From: Anaerolineaceae bacterium
GTDB lineage: Bacteria; Chloroflexota; Anaerolineae; Anaerolineales; Anaerolineaceae
Assembly: GCA_019429225.1 (NCBI GenBank)
Contig: JAHYJK010000014.1
Location: 1 to 36,247, forward strand
Direction of reading: 5' to 3'
Length of the DNA stretch: 36,247 bases
In this document: positions 24,348 through 33,244 of the stretch, piece after piece
How positions within the stretch are numbered: position 1 is the first letter of the stretch
Layout of the letters: each line of letters starts with the position of its first letter
The notes under the pieces: model-generated
What the model was told of the DNA's origin: nothing
Seen by the model: the letters and a program-made list of their open reading frames with translations, nothing else
Database searches by the model: none
Made by a program: the position numbers and the translations under genes

Positions 24348-24369
24348 TGTTTATCTGATAAATGACTGA

Positions 24370-25404
24370 TTACCAGCGAGCATGATGCTCTTCTGCAAAT
24401 CCGATCAGATCCTGAATTTCTATCGTTTTTCCTTCATCCGTGATCAATGTACCACTGTATTTTCCAAACATTTGATGAACTTCAGAATACAGTATTTTTA
24501 TGTCAGTTTTAGCCGGGCGGTCGAGAAATGGTGTAAAGGTCAGTTTCAGTCTTTGATCTTCAGATTCCATTGACCATGGCAGCATAAAGTCCTTGGGGTT
24601 ATAGTGAAATTCAAGTTTCCTAATTTTATGAATTTTTCCGTTCAGAATAAAAGCATTCTCGGATGCAGCACTGGTATCTCCAAATCCATAACCCATGTTC
24701 AATCCGATTGTCTGCTGGTCGGTTGTAAAGCCTGAGGCGGAAGCCCATACCCAGAAAGAATCGTAAGCCCAGACACCGCGGCCCCAATCCAGGTTGCCCA
24801 GAGCTGTGTCAGGGGTAATTTCATATTTTTGCCCCAAATATTCCACCCAACCTTGGGCAGGCAGGCAATTGATCTTGCGATTGAAATAAAAACGCCGGGT
24901 TTCAATCGGAATGACCAGATTCATCGATTCATGTTCGATTGGCAGAGAAAGTTCTAATTCTGCGTTTAAGTCCTTGTTCTGGTGAAAATTCTGCCAGGCA
25001 ATGGAGAGTTTGCGTTGATCATTGGCGGTGGTGAAACGTAGTGTGACATTTTTATTCTGATATTCTGTTACCCCATCGGTGCTATTGCGCGCGATCTTAA
25101 CACCGGCTGCGAATGGTAAAGCCAGTGTTTCTTCATGCATTACTTTATTTTCAAAGTCAATCACATAAGCAAACACCATGCCGAGATAACCAATATTGGA
25201 TACGGTGAACGAAAAGTAATGAGTTTTGGTGGTCAATCCATAATAATCCCAGCGTTTCATTCGTAGAGGTTGCAGGAATTTCAACTTATAGAAGTTAACA
25301 TATTCCAGGTTGGAATCCAATAAAGGTTGGGGAGACCAACCTCTTACAGCTAATTCTCCATTGGGTCTGAGCAATAAACCAGGCTGATTGATGAGTTTTT
25401 CCAT
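24370..25404 (-). CDS. DUF2804 family protein
   Basis: This 344-residue protein matches the DUF2804 family by its central motif LGNLDWGRGVWAYDSFWVWASASG, the early KRWDYYGLTTKTHYFSFTVSNIGY and the late FGKYSGTLITDEG. The family has a lipocalin/attractin-like beta-barrel character and unknown function. There is no signal peptide or membrane helix, so it is cytoplasmic. A GAGGA ribosome site precedes the ATG, and it follows the sulfur amino-acid lyase gene by only 13 bp, suggesting co-transcription. No functional link to that enzyme is evident. Confidence 0.88.
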   Translation of the reverse strand: MEKLINQPGLLLRPNGELAVRGWSPQPLLDSNLEYVNFYKLKFLQPLRMKRWDYYGLTTKTHYFSFTVSNIGYLGMVFAYVIDFENKVMHEETLALPFAAGVKIARNSTDGVTEYQNKNVTLRFTTANDQRKLSIAWQNFHQNKDLNAELELSLPIEHESMNLVIPIETRRFYFNRKINCLPAQGWVEYLGQKYEITPDTALGNLDWGRGVWAYDSFWVWASASGFTTDQQTIGLNMGYGFGDTSAASENAFILNGKIHKIRKLEFHYNPKDFMLPWSMESEDQRLKLTFTPFLDRPAKTDIKILYSEVHQMFGKYSGTLITDEGKTIEIQDLIGFAEEHHARW

Positions 25405-25417
25405 TTTTTCCTCTTCG

Positions 25418-26647
25418 TTAAATTTTTTCTAAAGCCTGTGAAAGATCATCCAATAAATCTTCCACATTTTCAATACCAACCGAAAGCCGAACCAGACCAT
25501 CGGTGATGCCAGCTTTGAGACGATCTGCTTGCGGCACATTAACATGGCTCATGCTGGCAGGGTGCTGAATGAGTGAATCTACATTTCCAAGCGTGGGTAC
25601 CAATGCGAAAAGTTTGACATGGTTCATGAAATGGATGCCTGCCTGATATCCGCCTTTAAGTTCGCATGCCAGCATGCCACCATACGCCAGCATTTGTCGT
25701 TTCGCGATGTCATGCCCGGGATGCTCCGGTAAGCCCGGATAAAATACCCGTCCAATTTTAGGATGTTCCAGCAACCAACGGGCGATGGTAGTGGCATTTT
25801 CGCAATGCCGTGCCATCCTCAATTCATAGGTTTTTAAACCCAGTTGGGTCAGCCAGGCATCAAAGGGGGATGGAGAACCACCATACAGTTTGAGTTGATT
25901 CCAGAGTCTTTCTTTAACCCATTCCAGATGCCTGCTCAGGACAACGCCACCTATGATGGTACCGTGGCCACAAAGATATTTAGTGGTGGAATGCAGCACA
26001 ATATCCGCTCCCAGGTTGAAAGGACGCTGGCAGTAAGGGCTGGCAAAGGTGTTATCGACCAATAGCCAGGCATTGGATTGATGCGCAATAATCGCAACCG
26101 CCTGTAAATCAACCAGGGAAAGGTTTGGATTGGTGGGTGTTTCTGCATATGCCAACCGGGCATCCGGATGAGCCTGAAATGCCTGTTCCCATTCTGTGAC
26201 ATCGCCAGATTTTAACCAGATGACCTGAATTTTGTATTCTTCTGCCAGATGATGCAGTAAGGAGTAGGTTGCCCCGTAAAGATTCTGGTGGGCGATCAGT
26301 TTATCACCGCTTTTCAGGCAGCCCAGTACGGCAGCTGTGACGGCCGCCATCCCGGAAGAGAACAGATGTCCATCAAGCGGTGTTCCTGTTTCTGAGGCGA
26401 CATCAGATGGCAGATCGATGGCTTCCAGCGCTGCTATCTTGCTGACGACCTGGCGTTGATTGGGATTTTCAATGCGGGTGTAATAATATCCGGGATGTTG
26501 ATTTTGAAAAATGGAAGCGCCTGTTTCTACATCCGGAAAACGAAAGGCAGAGGTTTGATAGATGGGGGTGACGTGTGCACCCAGGTCATTGGATTCTTCA
26601 GCGTGATGTGTGACAATCGTTGAAATACCCGGTTTATGGCGTGACAT
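25418..26647 (-). CDS. PLP-dependent trans-sulfuration enzyme (methionine/cystathionine gamma-lyase type)
   Basis: This is a fold-type I PLP enzyme of the Cys/Met metabolism family, acting on gamma- or beta-substituted amino acids (release of methanethiol or cysteine, or cystathionine synthesis). The core motifs are YYTRIENPNQR, FSSGMAAVTAAVLG, AYAETPTNPNLSLVDL, LVDNTFASPYCQRP and the PLP-lysine motif HSTTKYLCGHGTIIGG near residue 222; the C-terminus has LVRLSVGIENVEDLLDDL. I chose the ATG at 26647 (GGAGG five bases upstream; the TTG 15 bp earlier is unlikely), giving 409 residues. The specific reaction cannot be assigned from sequence: methionine gamma-lyase, cystathionine gamma-lyase and gamma-synthase share these motifs. 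It lies downstream of the iron transporter genes. Confidence 0.88.
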   Translation of the reverse strand: MSRHKPGISTIVTHHAEESNDLGAHVTPIYQTSAFRFPDVETGASIFQNQHPGYYYTRIENPNQRQVVSKIAALEAIDLPSDVASETGTPLDGHLFSSGMAAVTAAVLGCLKSGDKLIAHQNLYGATYSLLHHLAEEYKIQVIWLKSGDVTEWEQAFQAHPDARLAYAETPTNPNLSLVDLQAVAIIAHQSNAWLLVDNTFASPYCQRPFNLGADIVLHSTTKYLCGHGTIIGGVVLSRHLEWVKERLWNQLKLYGGSPSPFDAWLTQLGLKTYELRMARHCENATTIARWLLEHPKIGRVFYPGLPEHPGHDIAKRQMLAYGGMLACELKGGYQAGIHFMNHVKLFALVPTLGNVDSLIQHPASMSHVNVPQADRLKAGITDGLVRLSVGIENVEDLLDDLSQALEKI

Positions 26648-26728
26648 ACCGACCTCCGACAATTATGGATAAGATGATTATACTGCCAGTGTCTTAGAAA
26701 AAACCTCATCCTGACAGGTGATGTTCGT

Positions 26729-27766
26729 TTATAGCGTAAAAATCTTGAGGGGATGACCTGCGTTGAAGTACGTCAATACCCTTTCACCTGGCTGATAAAT
26801 CTCGGTATGTAATTTGAACACATGCACGATCGCTCCCGAATCCAATTCGACCCGATAGAAATTGAATGCACCACGAAAGAAACGGTTGATAATTTTTCCA
26901 TTGCCCTGTTGGTTTAATTGAAAGTCGATATCATCTGCCCGAATAGCGATTTCCACAGCAGTACCTGGAGAATAATCATTTTGCTGTTCCAGTAAGCCTA
27001 ATTCTGTATGAAAACCAGCAGGAACTGAAGTTCCGCGCACGAAATCACTGTCCCCCATGAAGGCTGCCACAAAACGGCTACCGCTATCATGGAAAATGGT
27101 TTCAGGGAGCCCGATTTGCTCCAATTTGCCCTGATTGAATACTGCCAGACGGTCTCCCATGAAGAGTGCCTCTTCCTGATCGTGGGTGACAAAAATGACA
27201 GTGGATTGAGAGGCTTTGAGAATATTGCGAATCTGTTCGCGGACTTCCAGACGCAGATGAGCATCCAGACTGCTAAATGGTTCGTCCATCAACAGCAAGG
27301 CGGGTTCGGGAGCCAACGCACGTGCCAGGGCAACCCGTTGGCGTTCACCACCGCTGAGGACGTGCGGGAATCGTTTTGCCAATGCTTCCACACCTACCAG
27401 TTCCAGCAATCCTGAGACGCGATCTTTCTTTTCTGCTTTCCTAAGACCTTGCAATCCAAAAGCAACATTATCAAAAACGGATAAATGCGGAAATAAGGCA
27501 TGATCCTGAAAGACCATACCGATGTTTCGTTTTTCAGGTGGGACAAACGTGTGCATATCACTGATGATTCGTTGATCCAGGCGAATAATACCCTGGTCGG
27601 GTCTTTCTAAGCCTGCAATCAAGCGCAAAGTGGTGGTTTTTCCACAGCCACTGGGGCCAACAAAGCAGAGTATTTCATGCGTTTGCATGGAGAATGTTAT
27701 GTTATCCACAGCAGGATATTGATTTCCTGTGAAGCGTTTGCTGAGTTGCTCAATTTCCAGTTTCAT
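26729..27766 (-). CDS. fbpC: Fe(III) ABC transporter ATP-binding protein
   Basis: This is the ATPase of an FbpABC-type ferric iron importer. Of its 345 residues, about 1-235 are an importer-type nucleotide-binding domain: Walker A GPSGCGKTT, Q-loop MVFQDHALFPHLSV, signature LSGGERQRVALARAL, Walker B LLLMDEPFSSLD and FVTHDQEEAL. A regulatory TOBE-like tail follows, as in FbpC/PotA. Its ATG overlaps the stop of the permease gene by 4 bp (27763-27766). Related importers for sulfate, putrescine or thiamine look alike; the partner binding protein and DtxR favour iron. Confidence 0.88.
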   Translation of the reverse strand: MKLEIEQLSKRFTGNQYPAVDNITFSMQTHEILCFVGPSGCGKTTTLRLIAGLERPDQGIIRLDQRIISDMHTFVPPEKRNIGMVFQDHALFPHLSVFDNVAFGLQGLRKAEKKDRVSGLLELVGVEALAKRFPHVLSGGERQRVALARALAPEPALLLMDEPFSSLDAHLRLEVREQIRNILKASQSTVIFVTHDQEEALFMGDRLAVFNQGKLEQIGLPETIFHDSGSRFVAAFMGDSDFVRGTSVPAGFHTELGLLEQQNDYSPGTAVEIAIRADDIDFQLNQQGNGKIINRFFRGAFNFYRVELDSGAIVHVFKLHTEIYQPGERVLTYFNAGHPLKIFTL

Positions 27767-29397
27767 TGTTTAAAAATGGACTCCCTCCGTAATAGAAAAA
27801 AGAGTGGGATGATGGCGATGACCACCAATAACAAAGCCGCTGGTGCAGCTTGAAAATAAAAACCTTCTTCAGACCAAATCCAGACTCGTACAGCCAGGGT
27901 TTCAAAACCAGCCGGGCGTAATAATAAGGTGGCCGGTAATTCCTTGAGTGAACTAAGAAAAACCAAAGCACTTCCTGCCAACAAACCAGGCAGAATGAGT
28001 GGCAAAGTCACCTGCACAAAGGTTTGAAACGCATTTCTTTTTAAAAGTCGGGATGCTTCTTCCAGGCTGGGAGACAGCTGGCGCATGGCTGATTCACTGG
28101 ATCGGACTGCCTGAGGGATATAACGGACAACATATGCCATGACAACTACCAGAGATGTGGCATATAGAAAAGGCAGGAAGCGATTGACCAGCATGACAAG
28201 GCTCAATGCCACCACCACTCCCGGGATGGCGTAACCTACCTGGGATAATCGTGAAAACAAGCGGGAAATTTTACCAGGGTAACGTACAACATAAATGGCG
28301 ATGGGTATGGAAAAGAGCACTGCCAGTATCGCAGCGAACCCGGAACTCCAGACACTGTTGAAGATGAAACTTACTAAACCTTTGGAACCGATCTGCATTC
28401 CGGAGAAGGTTTGATGATCCAGGATGCCCTGTGTGCTCCAGAAAACCAGTAAACCTACGGGAATGATGAAACTCACCAAAACCGTAAAAAATAATGCCAG
28501 AAATCCCCAGATCCTTCGTTTTCCAAGATGAATGAGGGCGGCTGGACGCCATTGCGATCCAATTTGCGTGAATTGTGCCTGACCCTGGATTCGAAATTCT
28601 CCGTACAGAATCACCAATGCCAGCAGAATTAAAACACCACTCAGAATAGATGCAGCTGAACGATCGTAGCGACCGGCTAATTGCACAAAGATTGCAGAGG
28701 AGAAGGTCTCAAAACGCAGTAAAGCAACCGTACCATATTCAGCCAGAATATCGAGAGAGACCAGTAAAGCACCGGCAGTGATGCCCGGACGGATGCTGGG
28801 GATGGTCACCTGCCAGAAAGTTTGCCAGGGTGTGCGCCCCAACATCCTGGCAGCTTCACCATAGGTAGCATTCAGAGATCGAAAGGCTGCTGCGCTTAAG
28901 AGGAATACATACGGATATGAAAAAATAATCAGCACAAATGCTGCCCCCCAAAAACCAGTTGGATTAGGCAAGAATGTGGATGGTATATTCAATTCTTCCA
29001 ACCATTGTGATATCAGACCCCCGCGTGGACGCAAGAGCGCCAGATGGATGATAGCACCTACATAAGGAGGGATGGCAAGCGGTAAAGCCAGAAGCCAGCG
29101 AAAGATTTTTCTTCCAGGCACATCTGTTCGTTCGGTCAGCCATGCCATACTGACACCCAGAAGAGTCGTTCCGGTGGTTACCGCAAGCAACAGTAATAAT
29201 GTGTTGCTGAATAATTTAATCAGGCGTGTCTGGATGATCCTTTGCCAGAGTTCTGGGTCACCTGTCAGCGCACGGATGAGAATGTATATGACCGGAATGA
29301 CTGCGAATAATGCGATCATTCCCGCCAGATATGCAATTTTGGGAGTGGATGTGGTATGTCTCCGGCGGTTTGACCGCAATGCTTCCGTCTTCAACAT
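27763..29397 (-). CDS. fbpB: Fe(III) ABC transporter permease, two fused domains
   Basis: This is a 544-residue permease of the FbpB/thiamine-iron class, containing two BPD_transp_1 modules in one chain. Twelve or so hydrophobic segments are visible. The first ATPase-contact loop is EAARMLGRTPWQTFWQVTIP (about residues 185-205). The second is EASRLLKRNAFQTFVQVTLP in the C-terminal half, giving the expected EAA motifs. The ATG at 29397 lies directly after the TAA of the binding-protein gene. Gene order binding protein, permease, ATPase is standard for Fbp systems. Confidence 0.9.
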   Translation of the reverse strand: MLKTEALRSNRRRHTTSTPKIAYLAGMIALFAVIPVIYILIRALTGDPELWQRIIQTRLIKLFSNTLLLLLAVTTGTTLLGVSMAWLTERTDVPGRKIFRWLLALPLAIPPYVGAIIHLALLRPRGGLISQWLEELNIPSTFLPNPTGFWGAAFVLIIFSYPYVFLLSAAAFRSLNATYGEAARMLGRTPWQTFWQVTIPSIRPGITAGALLVSLDILAEYGTVALLRFETFSSAIFVQLAGRYDRSAASILSGVLILLALVILYGEFRIQGQAQFTQIGSQWRPAALIHLGKRRIWGFLALFFTVLVSFIIPVGLLVFWSTQGILDHQTFSGMQIGSKGLVSFIFNSVWSSGFAAILAVLFSIPIAIYVVRYPGKISRLFSRLSQVGYAIPGVVVALSLVMLVNRFLPFLYATSLVVVMAYVVRYIPQAVRSSESAMRQLSPSLEEASRLLKRNAFQTFVQVTLPLILPGLLAGSALVFLSSLKELPATLLLRPAGFETLAVRVWIWSEEGFYFQAAPAALLLVVIAIIPLFFLLRRESIFKQ

Positions 29398-30447
29398 TTA
29401 TGGGAGATTCGCCATGTCAATCAAGTCAAAGGTCGCCTCGAAGTGGTTGACGACCTGAGCCAGTTCAATATTCGCCATGTTCAGCCCAACTATGGGTTCC
29501 AAATCCGGATGCAGGGCAACACCCGTCAGAAGAGGATATTCGTAATTTCCTTCGGCAAATATCTCTTGCCCTTCTTCAGATACCAGAAAGTCAATAAATG
29601 CTCTGGCAGCATTTAGATTTTTGGATCCTTTTATAATGGCAGCCGCTGTGGCATTGGAAATGATTCCCATCTCGCCAGGTGCCTGATCTGGATAAATGAT
29701 ACCGACATTGCTGCCTTCTGCCAGTTGCAGATAATAGTAATAATGATTGACCAGCCCTAACTTTAATTCACCAGCGCCTACTGCTTTGCGGACATCACTG
29801 TGACCTCCAAAGAAAGTCACTTCATTTTCTATTAATCCATTCAGCCAGGCTTCGGTTTGATCCTGCCCTACCAGCTGGATCATACTGGCAATCTGAGCCT
29901 GCATGGAAGCATTGGTAGATCCAGCAGCAGCAATTTGCCCTTTCCATTTCGGATCGGTCAGAGCGAACAGGGAAGCTGGTAGTTCATCCGGGCTGACCAG
30001 GTCTGTGTTGTACATGATGACGCGCATGCGCTGGGTCAATCCAACCCAGGATGCATCCTCAGCTTTATAAGCATCTGGTAGATTCTGATATCCAACTGGC
30101 TCATAAGGCAGGAAAATTCCTTCCCGGCTGAGTGCATACGCTGTAAAAACTTCTGTGGTGATGAATACATCCGCCTGGGGATTAGCTTTTTCTTCCAATA
30201 ATGTATTTGCCATCTGACTATTACTGCCTGACTTCAATAAGACTTCCAGCTGTGGGTATTTTGTCTGAAAAGCAGTCATCACGGGTTGGATCAATGGTTC
30301 TGATCTACCGGAATAAATAATCAATTTTCCGGATAAGGAATTTTCATTCTCAATGGATGAGATTGCATCCGGTTGGGAGGTAGAGCCAGCACAGGCCGAT
30401 AATATCAGGGTGATCGTAGCCAATACAGGCCAGAGTTTATGAAGCAT
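29398..30447 (-). CDS. fbpA: Fe(III) ABC transporter substrate-binding lipoprotein
   Basis: This is an extracellular solute-binding protein of the FbpA/Sfu class, anchored by a lipobox (LILSACAGS) near residue 20. It has about 349 residues from the ATG at 30447, which is preceded by AAGGAGA; an in-frame ATG 18 bp upstream is less well placed. The sequence KLIIYSGRSEPLIQPVMTAF is the family start, and the run of tyrosines HYYYYLQL near 233-236 matches the iron-coordinating tyrosine pair of FbpA. The conserved ends (GIISNATAAAII, FIDFLVSEEGQEIF) are normal. It is the first transporter gene after the DtxR gene, 47 bp downstream. Confidence 0.92.
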   Translation of the reverse strand: MLHKLWPVLATITLILSACAGSTSQPDAISSIENENSLSGKLIIYSGRSEPLIQPVMTAFQTKYPQLEVLLKSGSNSQMANTLLEEKANPQADVFITTEVFTAYALSREGIFLPYEPVGYQNLPDAYKAEDASWVGLTQRMRVIMYNTDLVSPDELPASLFALTDPKWKGQIAAAGSTNASMQAQIASMIQLVGQDQTEAWLNGLIENEVTFFGGHSDVRKAVGAGELKLGLVNHYYYYLQLAEGSNVGIIYPDQAPGEMGIISNATAAAIIKGSKNLNAARAFIDFLVSEEGQEIFAEGNYEYPLLTGVALHPDLEPIVGLNMANIELAQVVNHFEATFDLIDMANLP

Positions 30448-30494
30448 GGTTGTTCTCCTTGTCATTTTGTGGTCGTTAATGGTTATTGTTTTCG

Positions 30495-31163
30495 TTATGC
30501 TTCTACAGTAGATAAACGCACAAAAACAGCATGGCTGATCCAGGGAGCTAGCTGCAGGATGGGAAAGCCTTCTGGACGGATCAGGCAGGTGCCATTACTC
30601 TGGACAGCCAGAATCTGAAGAGTGGAACCTGCCATCACGCCGCTGTGGTTCAGAAATCTTCTTTCGGTTTCGGCGGTGTGAATGGAGGTGACGATGACCT
30701 TCTCACCTGCATTGCTCATGGATAAAGGCGCATCCAGAACAGGTTTGTCTGGTTGGGCAATAGGGTTGGTCGGTATGGGTTTGCCCTGAGGGGAAGTCCT
30801 TGGCGTACCCAGGAAAGATGACAATTTTTCTATCATCTCGTCAGTCACCATATGTTCGAGTTGGCAGGCGATTGTTTCTCCTTCGAGAGGTGAGTAAGCG
30901 AGATGTTCCACCAGAAAAACTTCCCATAAACGACGATTACGCAACAGGCGGGCAGCTTCGCACCGTCCAGTTGGCGAAAGTTCAACACCTTTATAAGGGG
31001 TGTAACAAATTAAATTGTTTTCTTCCAGCTTCTTGATCATCTGATTGGCGGATACGGGTTGGACCTTCAAACGTTCAGCCAGATGGTTCACGGGAACCGG
31101 GTTGATGCCATCCTCATTTGCCTGGGCAATTACTACCAGATACATTCCCTGACTATCGTTCAT
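30495..31163 (-). CDS. DtxR/MntR-family iron-dependent repressor
   Basis: This 222-residue metalloregulator has the DtxR architecture. An N-terminal winged helix contains VNHLAERLKVQPVSANQMIKKLEENNLI and YKGVELSPTGRCEAARLLRNRRLWEVFLVEHL. The dimerisation/metal domain has ACQLEHMVTDEMIEKL, which holds the C-x2-E-H ligand set of DtxR site 1. A C-terminal SH3/FeoA-like domain follows (SGVMAGSTLQILAVQSNGTCLI). It heads the fbpABC genes, so it probably represses iron uptake when Fe(II) is plentiful. AGGTAAG before the ATG serves as ribosome site. No full DtxR palindrome was found nearby; TTAGGTAAG (31179-31171, minus) resembles a half-site but overlaps the ribosome site. Confidence 0.9.
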   Translation of the reverse strand: MNDSQGMYLVVIAQANEDGINPVPVNHLAERLKVQPVSANQMIKKLEENNLICYTPYKGVELSPTGRCEAARLLRNRRLWEVFLVEHLAYSPLEGETIACQLEHMVTDEMIEKLSSFLGTPRTSPQGKPIPTNPIAQPDKPVLDAPLSMSNAGEKVIVTSIHTAETERRFLNHSGVMAGSTLQILAVQSNGTCLIRPEGFPILQLAPWISHAVFVRLSTVEA

Positions 31164-31353
31164 GTTATTGCTTACCTAATAAAAAATGATAAAATGTTAT
31201 GTAAAAACATATAATACCTCGTTTTTCTGAGAATGTAAATAAAATTAGTCATGATTCCATGATTACATTCATCTAGTATTTATTGGTATTACCGAAAAGC
31301 ATTTATTCAGGCATGTGAAACAGATGTAGAAACCTCACCTGTCTGTTGATTTC

Positions 31354-31382
31354 TTGACGTTCTGACCTCGATGCGGTATCCT
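31354..31382 (+). promoter_or_regulatory. Sigma-70-type promoter of the SRP RNA gene
   Basis: TTGACG (31354-31359) and TATCCT (31377-31382) are 17 bases apart, and six bases later the predicted RNA begins at G31389. Spacing and position are ideal for a housekeeping promoter. Confidence 0.75.
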
Positions 31383-31388
31383 TTAGGC

Positions 31389-31493
31389 GTCCGGGTGGGG
31401 CCGGCGCGGCAGAAACCTTCGAACTTCGTCAGGTCCGAGAGGAAGCAGCGATAAGGAGGTACCTCTGGGTGCCGCCGGGAACCCTACCTGGAC
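31389..31493 (+). ncRNA. ffs: Signal recognition particle RNA, small bacterial type
   Basis: The about 105-base RNA contains the universally conserved SRP core GTCAGGTCC followed by GAGAGGAAGCAGC, in which the GGAA-like tetraloop region appears as GAGA. The 5' end GTCCGGGTGGGG pairs with the 3' end CCCTACCTGGAC. The 3' half has the typical GGGTGCCGCCGGGA, facing GCCGGCGCGGC. The length equals that of 4.5S-type SRP RNAs, which form a complex with Ffh for membrane protein targeting. A T-rich stretch (ATTTTTA) follows, then a methyltransferase gene begins 25 bp later. Exact ends are inferred from the pairing. Confidence 0.92.
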
Positions 31494-31518
31494 ATTTTTA
31501 TTGAAGGCTAGCTAAATC

Positions 31519-32412
31519 ATGAGTGAAAAACCACCCATTTGCAATTATGAAGGCTCCGATTACCAAACCAGCTTCTGGGATCAGGCAGATCGCGCCTATG
31601 AAGATGCCGTAGAAGCGGTTGCTTTAAAACGATTACTCCCCAGCCGTGGAAAATTATTATTGGAATTAGGCGCTGGCGCAGGACGCAATACCCCGCGCTA
31701 TTCTGGCTATGAGCGGGTCGTGCTGCTGGATTACTCAAAAACCCAACTGCAACAGGCGCAATCCCGTTTGGGGACAGGTGATCGGTATATCTATGTAGCA
31801 GCAGATGTATATCGCCTGCCTTTTGTGGATGGTTTATTCGATGGCGCGACCATGATCCGTACCCTGCACCACATGGCGGATGCCCCAAAAGCCCTGCAGC
31901 AGGTGCGATCGGTGTTGCAGGAACATGCAGTTTTTATCCTGGAATACGCCAATAAACAGAATCTGAAAGCAATTGTGCGATATTTACTGGGTAAACAAAA
32001 ATGGAATCCCTTTTCAGCCGAGCCGGTGGAATTTGCTGCCTTGAATTTTGATTTTCACCCACGCACCATCAGAACTTGGCTGGTAAATAGTGGATTTGAA
32101 ATCCAACGACAGTTGACTGTGTCCCATTACCGTATGGGATTATTTAAGAAGCTCATTCCGCTGAAAATCCTGGTGTGGATGGACAGCATGGCGCAATTAA
32201 GCGGTGATGCCTGGCAACTCAGTCCGAGCGTGTTCAGCCGCAATCTTGCGGTTGGAGCCAGTGAGACTGCCCAACCAGGTTCATTCTTCAAATGCCCACA
32301 GTGTGATACGGCTTTGAATGACACGCCACCGCTGTTGAAATGCCAGAAGTGTGGTCAGGAATATCCAGTGGAAGACGGTATTTATGATTTTCGTTTGGAA
32401 GCGTTAAACTAA
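31519..32412 (+). CDS. SAM-dependent methyltransferase with C-terminal zinc ribbon
   Basis: This is a 297-residue class I methyltransferase. The SAM-binding glycine loop is LLELGAGAGRN near residue 52, followed by the acidic end of strand 2 (VVLLDYSKTQL) and then VDGLFDGATMIRTLHHM. A C-terminal segment FKCPQCDTALNDTPP plus LKCQKCGQEYPVEDGIYDFR forms a zinc ribbon of Trm112/YcaR type. The substrate is unknown; RNA, quinone precursors or lipids are possible. Only 25 bp separate it from the SRP RNA, so it may share its transcript. Its end overlaps the convergent gene at 32404 by 9 bp. Confidence 0.88.
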   Translation: MSEKPPICNYEGSDYQTSFWDQADRAYEDAVEAVALKRLLPSRGKLLLELGAGAGRNTPRYSGYERVVLLDYSKTQLQQAQSRLGTGDRYIYVAADVYRLPFVDGLFDGATMIRTLHHMADAPKALQQVRSVLQEHAVFILEYANKQNLKAIVRYLLGKQKWNPFSAEPVEFAALNFDFHPRTIRTWLVNSGFEIQRQLTVSHYRMGLFKKLIPLKILVWMDSMAQLSGDAWQLSPSVFSRNLAVGASETAQPGSFFKCPQCDTALNDTPPLLKCQKCGQEYPVEDGIYDFRLEALN

Positions 32413-33165
32413 CTCGTTTGTTTGGGCTTGATCCAGTTTTTCAACCACCCAAAAATGTGATAACCCCAACACCTGAAAAGGTGTTTTTTCTAAAAATTGC
32501 AGAAACCCCCGTAAGATTTTTCCCAAACGGGGATGACGCACAATGATATTGTCATAAGCGCCAAAAATGATCGATCGCTGAATAAATTTAACCGGCAAGC
32601 CATTGAATAGCTGTTTCAGTTGATTTTTGGTGTATGCCCGTACATGCGGGGCTAATTTGTTGCGCCAGGGTGAGGGCAGGTAATTGACCAGTGGGATGTT
32701 GCCAAAGCGGTAATTGCCTCTCCAAAAGATGCCATGCGTTTCAAAGGGATAGCCGCGGTTTGGGCAGAAGATCAAAATCCGGCCACCTGGCTTTACTGCA
32801 CGTACTATCTCCTGTACAGATTGGCGATCATCCTGCACGTGCTCCAGCACTTCATTGCTGAGGATCAGATCAAAGTTATTCGCTGGAAATGGCAGGTGTT
32901 CCCCAACGCCACAGACAACCTGATCCACATGCTGATGCGCTTCCAGGGTGCGTTCGTGTTCTACATCCAATCCAACCGCTTGTTGAGCATCCTGTGCCAG
33001 GCGAGAAAGATAAGCCCCTAATCCAGCCCCGATTTCGAAGACTTTGCCGTGGACGCGATCACCAGCAGCTTTTTGAATCATCTGCAAGCGGCGATCCTGT
33101 CCAGTGCGCCAGACATAAGAAGGTTCCCCGCGCAAAGCTGCTTTTTCTGAATGAGTATTGCTCAT
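32404..33165 (-). CDS. SAM-dependent methyltransferase
   Basis: This 253-residue class I methyltransferase has the glycine motif VFEIGAGLGAYLSRLA near residue 41, the strand 2 acid AVGLDVE, LPFPANNFDLILSNEVLEHV and VRAVKPGGRILIFCPNRGYPFETHG. The last element, with the Cys-Pro-Asn and Pro-Phe-Glu-Thr-His stretch, is typical of methyltransferases linked to polysaccharide or lipid modification, but the substrate cannot be told. The gene is the last of three on the minus strand, 79 bp after the menG/ubiE-like gene. Confidence 0.88.
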   Translation of the reverse strand: MSNTHSEKAALRGEPSYVWRTGQDRRLQMIQKAAGDRVHGKVFEIGAGLGAYLSRLAQDAQQAVGLDVEHERTLEAHQHVDQVVCGVGEHLPFPANNFDLILSNEVLEHVQDDRQSVQEIVRAVKPGGRILIFCPNRGYPFETHGIFWRGNYRFGNIPLVNYLPSPWRNKLAPHVRAYTKNQLKQLFNGLPVKFIQRSIIFGAYDNIIVRHPRLGKILRGFLQFLEKTPFQVLGLSHFWVVEKLDQAQTNELV

Positions 33166-33244
33166 GGTTGTTGATTTTTCTCCACGCTTATTGTGACCCC
33201 AATACTACCATAGCCGCTCCTTTATGAGAAGTTGACGGGATGGC

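Noticed and set aside
26648-26728. SAM or methionine riboswitch before the sulfur amino-acid lyase
   Set aside because: Only 81 bp are available and no P1/kink-turn-like structure is visible.
31171-31179. TTAGGTAAG as a DtxR operator
   Set aside because: Only a half-site is present and it coincides with the ribosome site of the dtxR gene; no second half is found.
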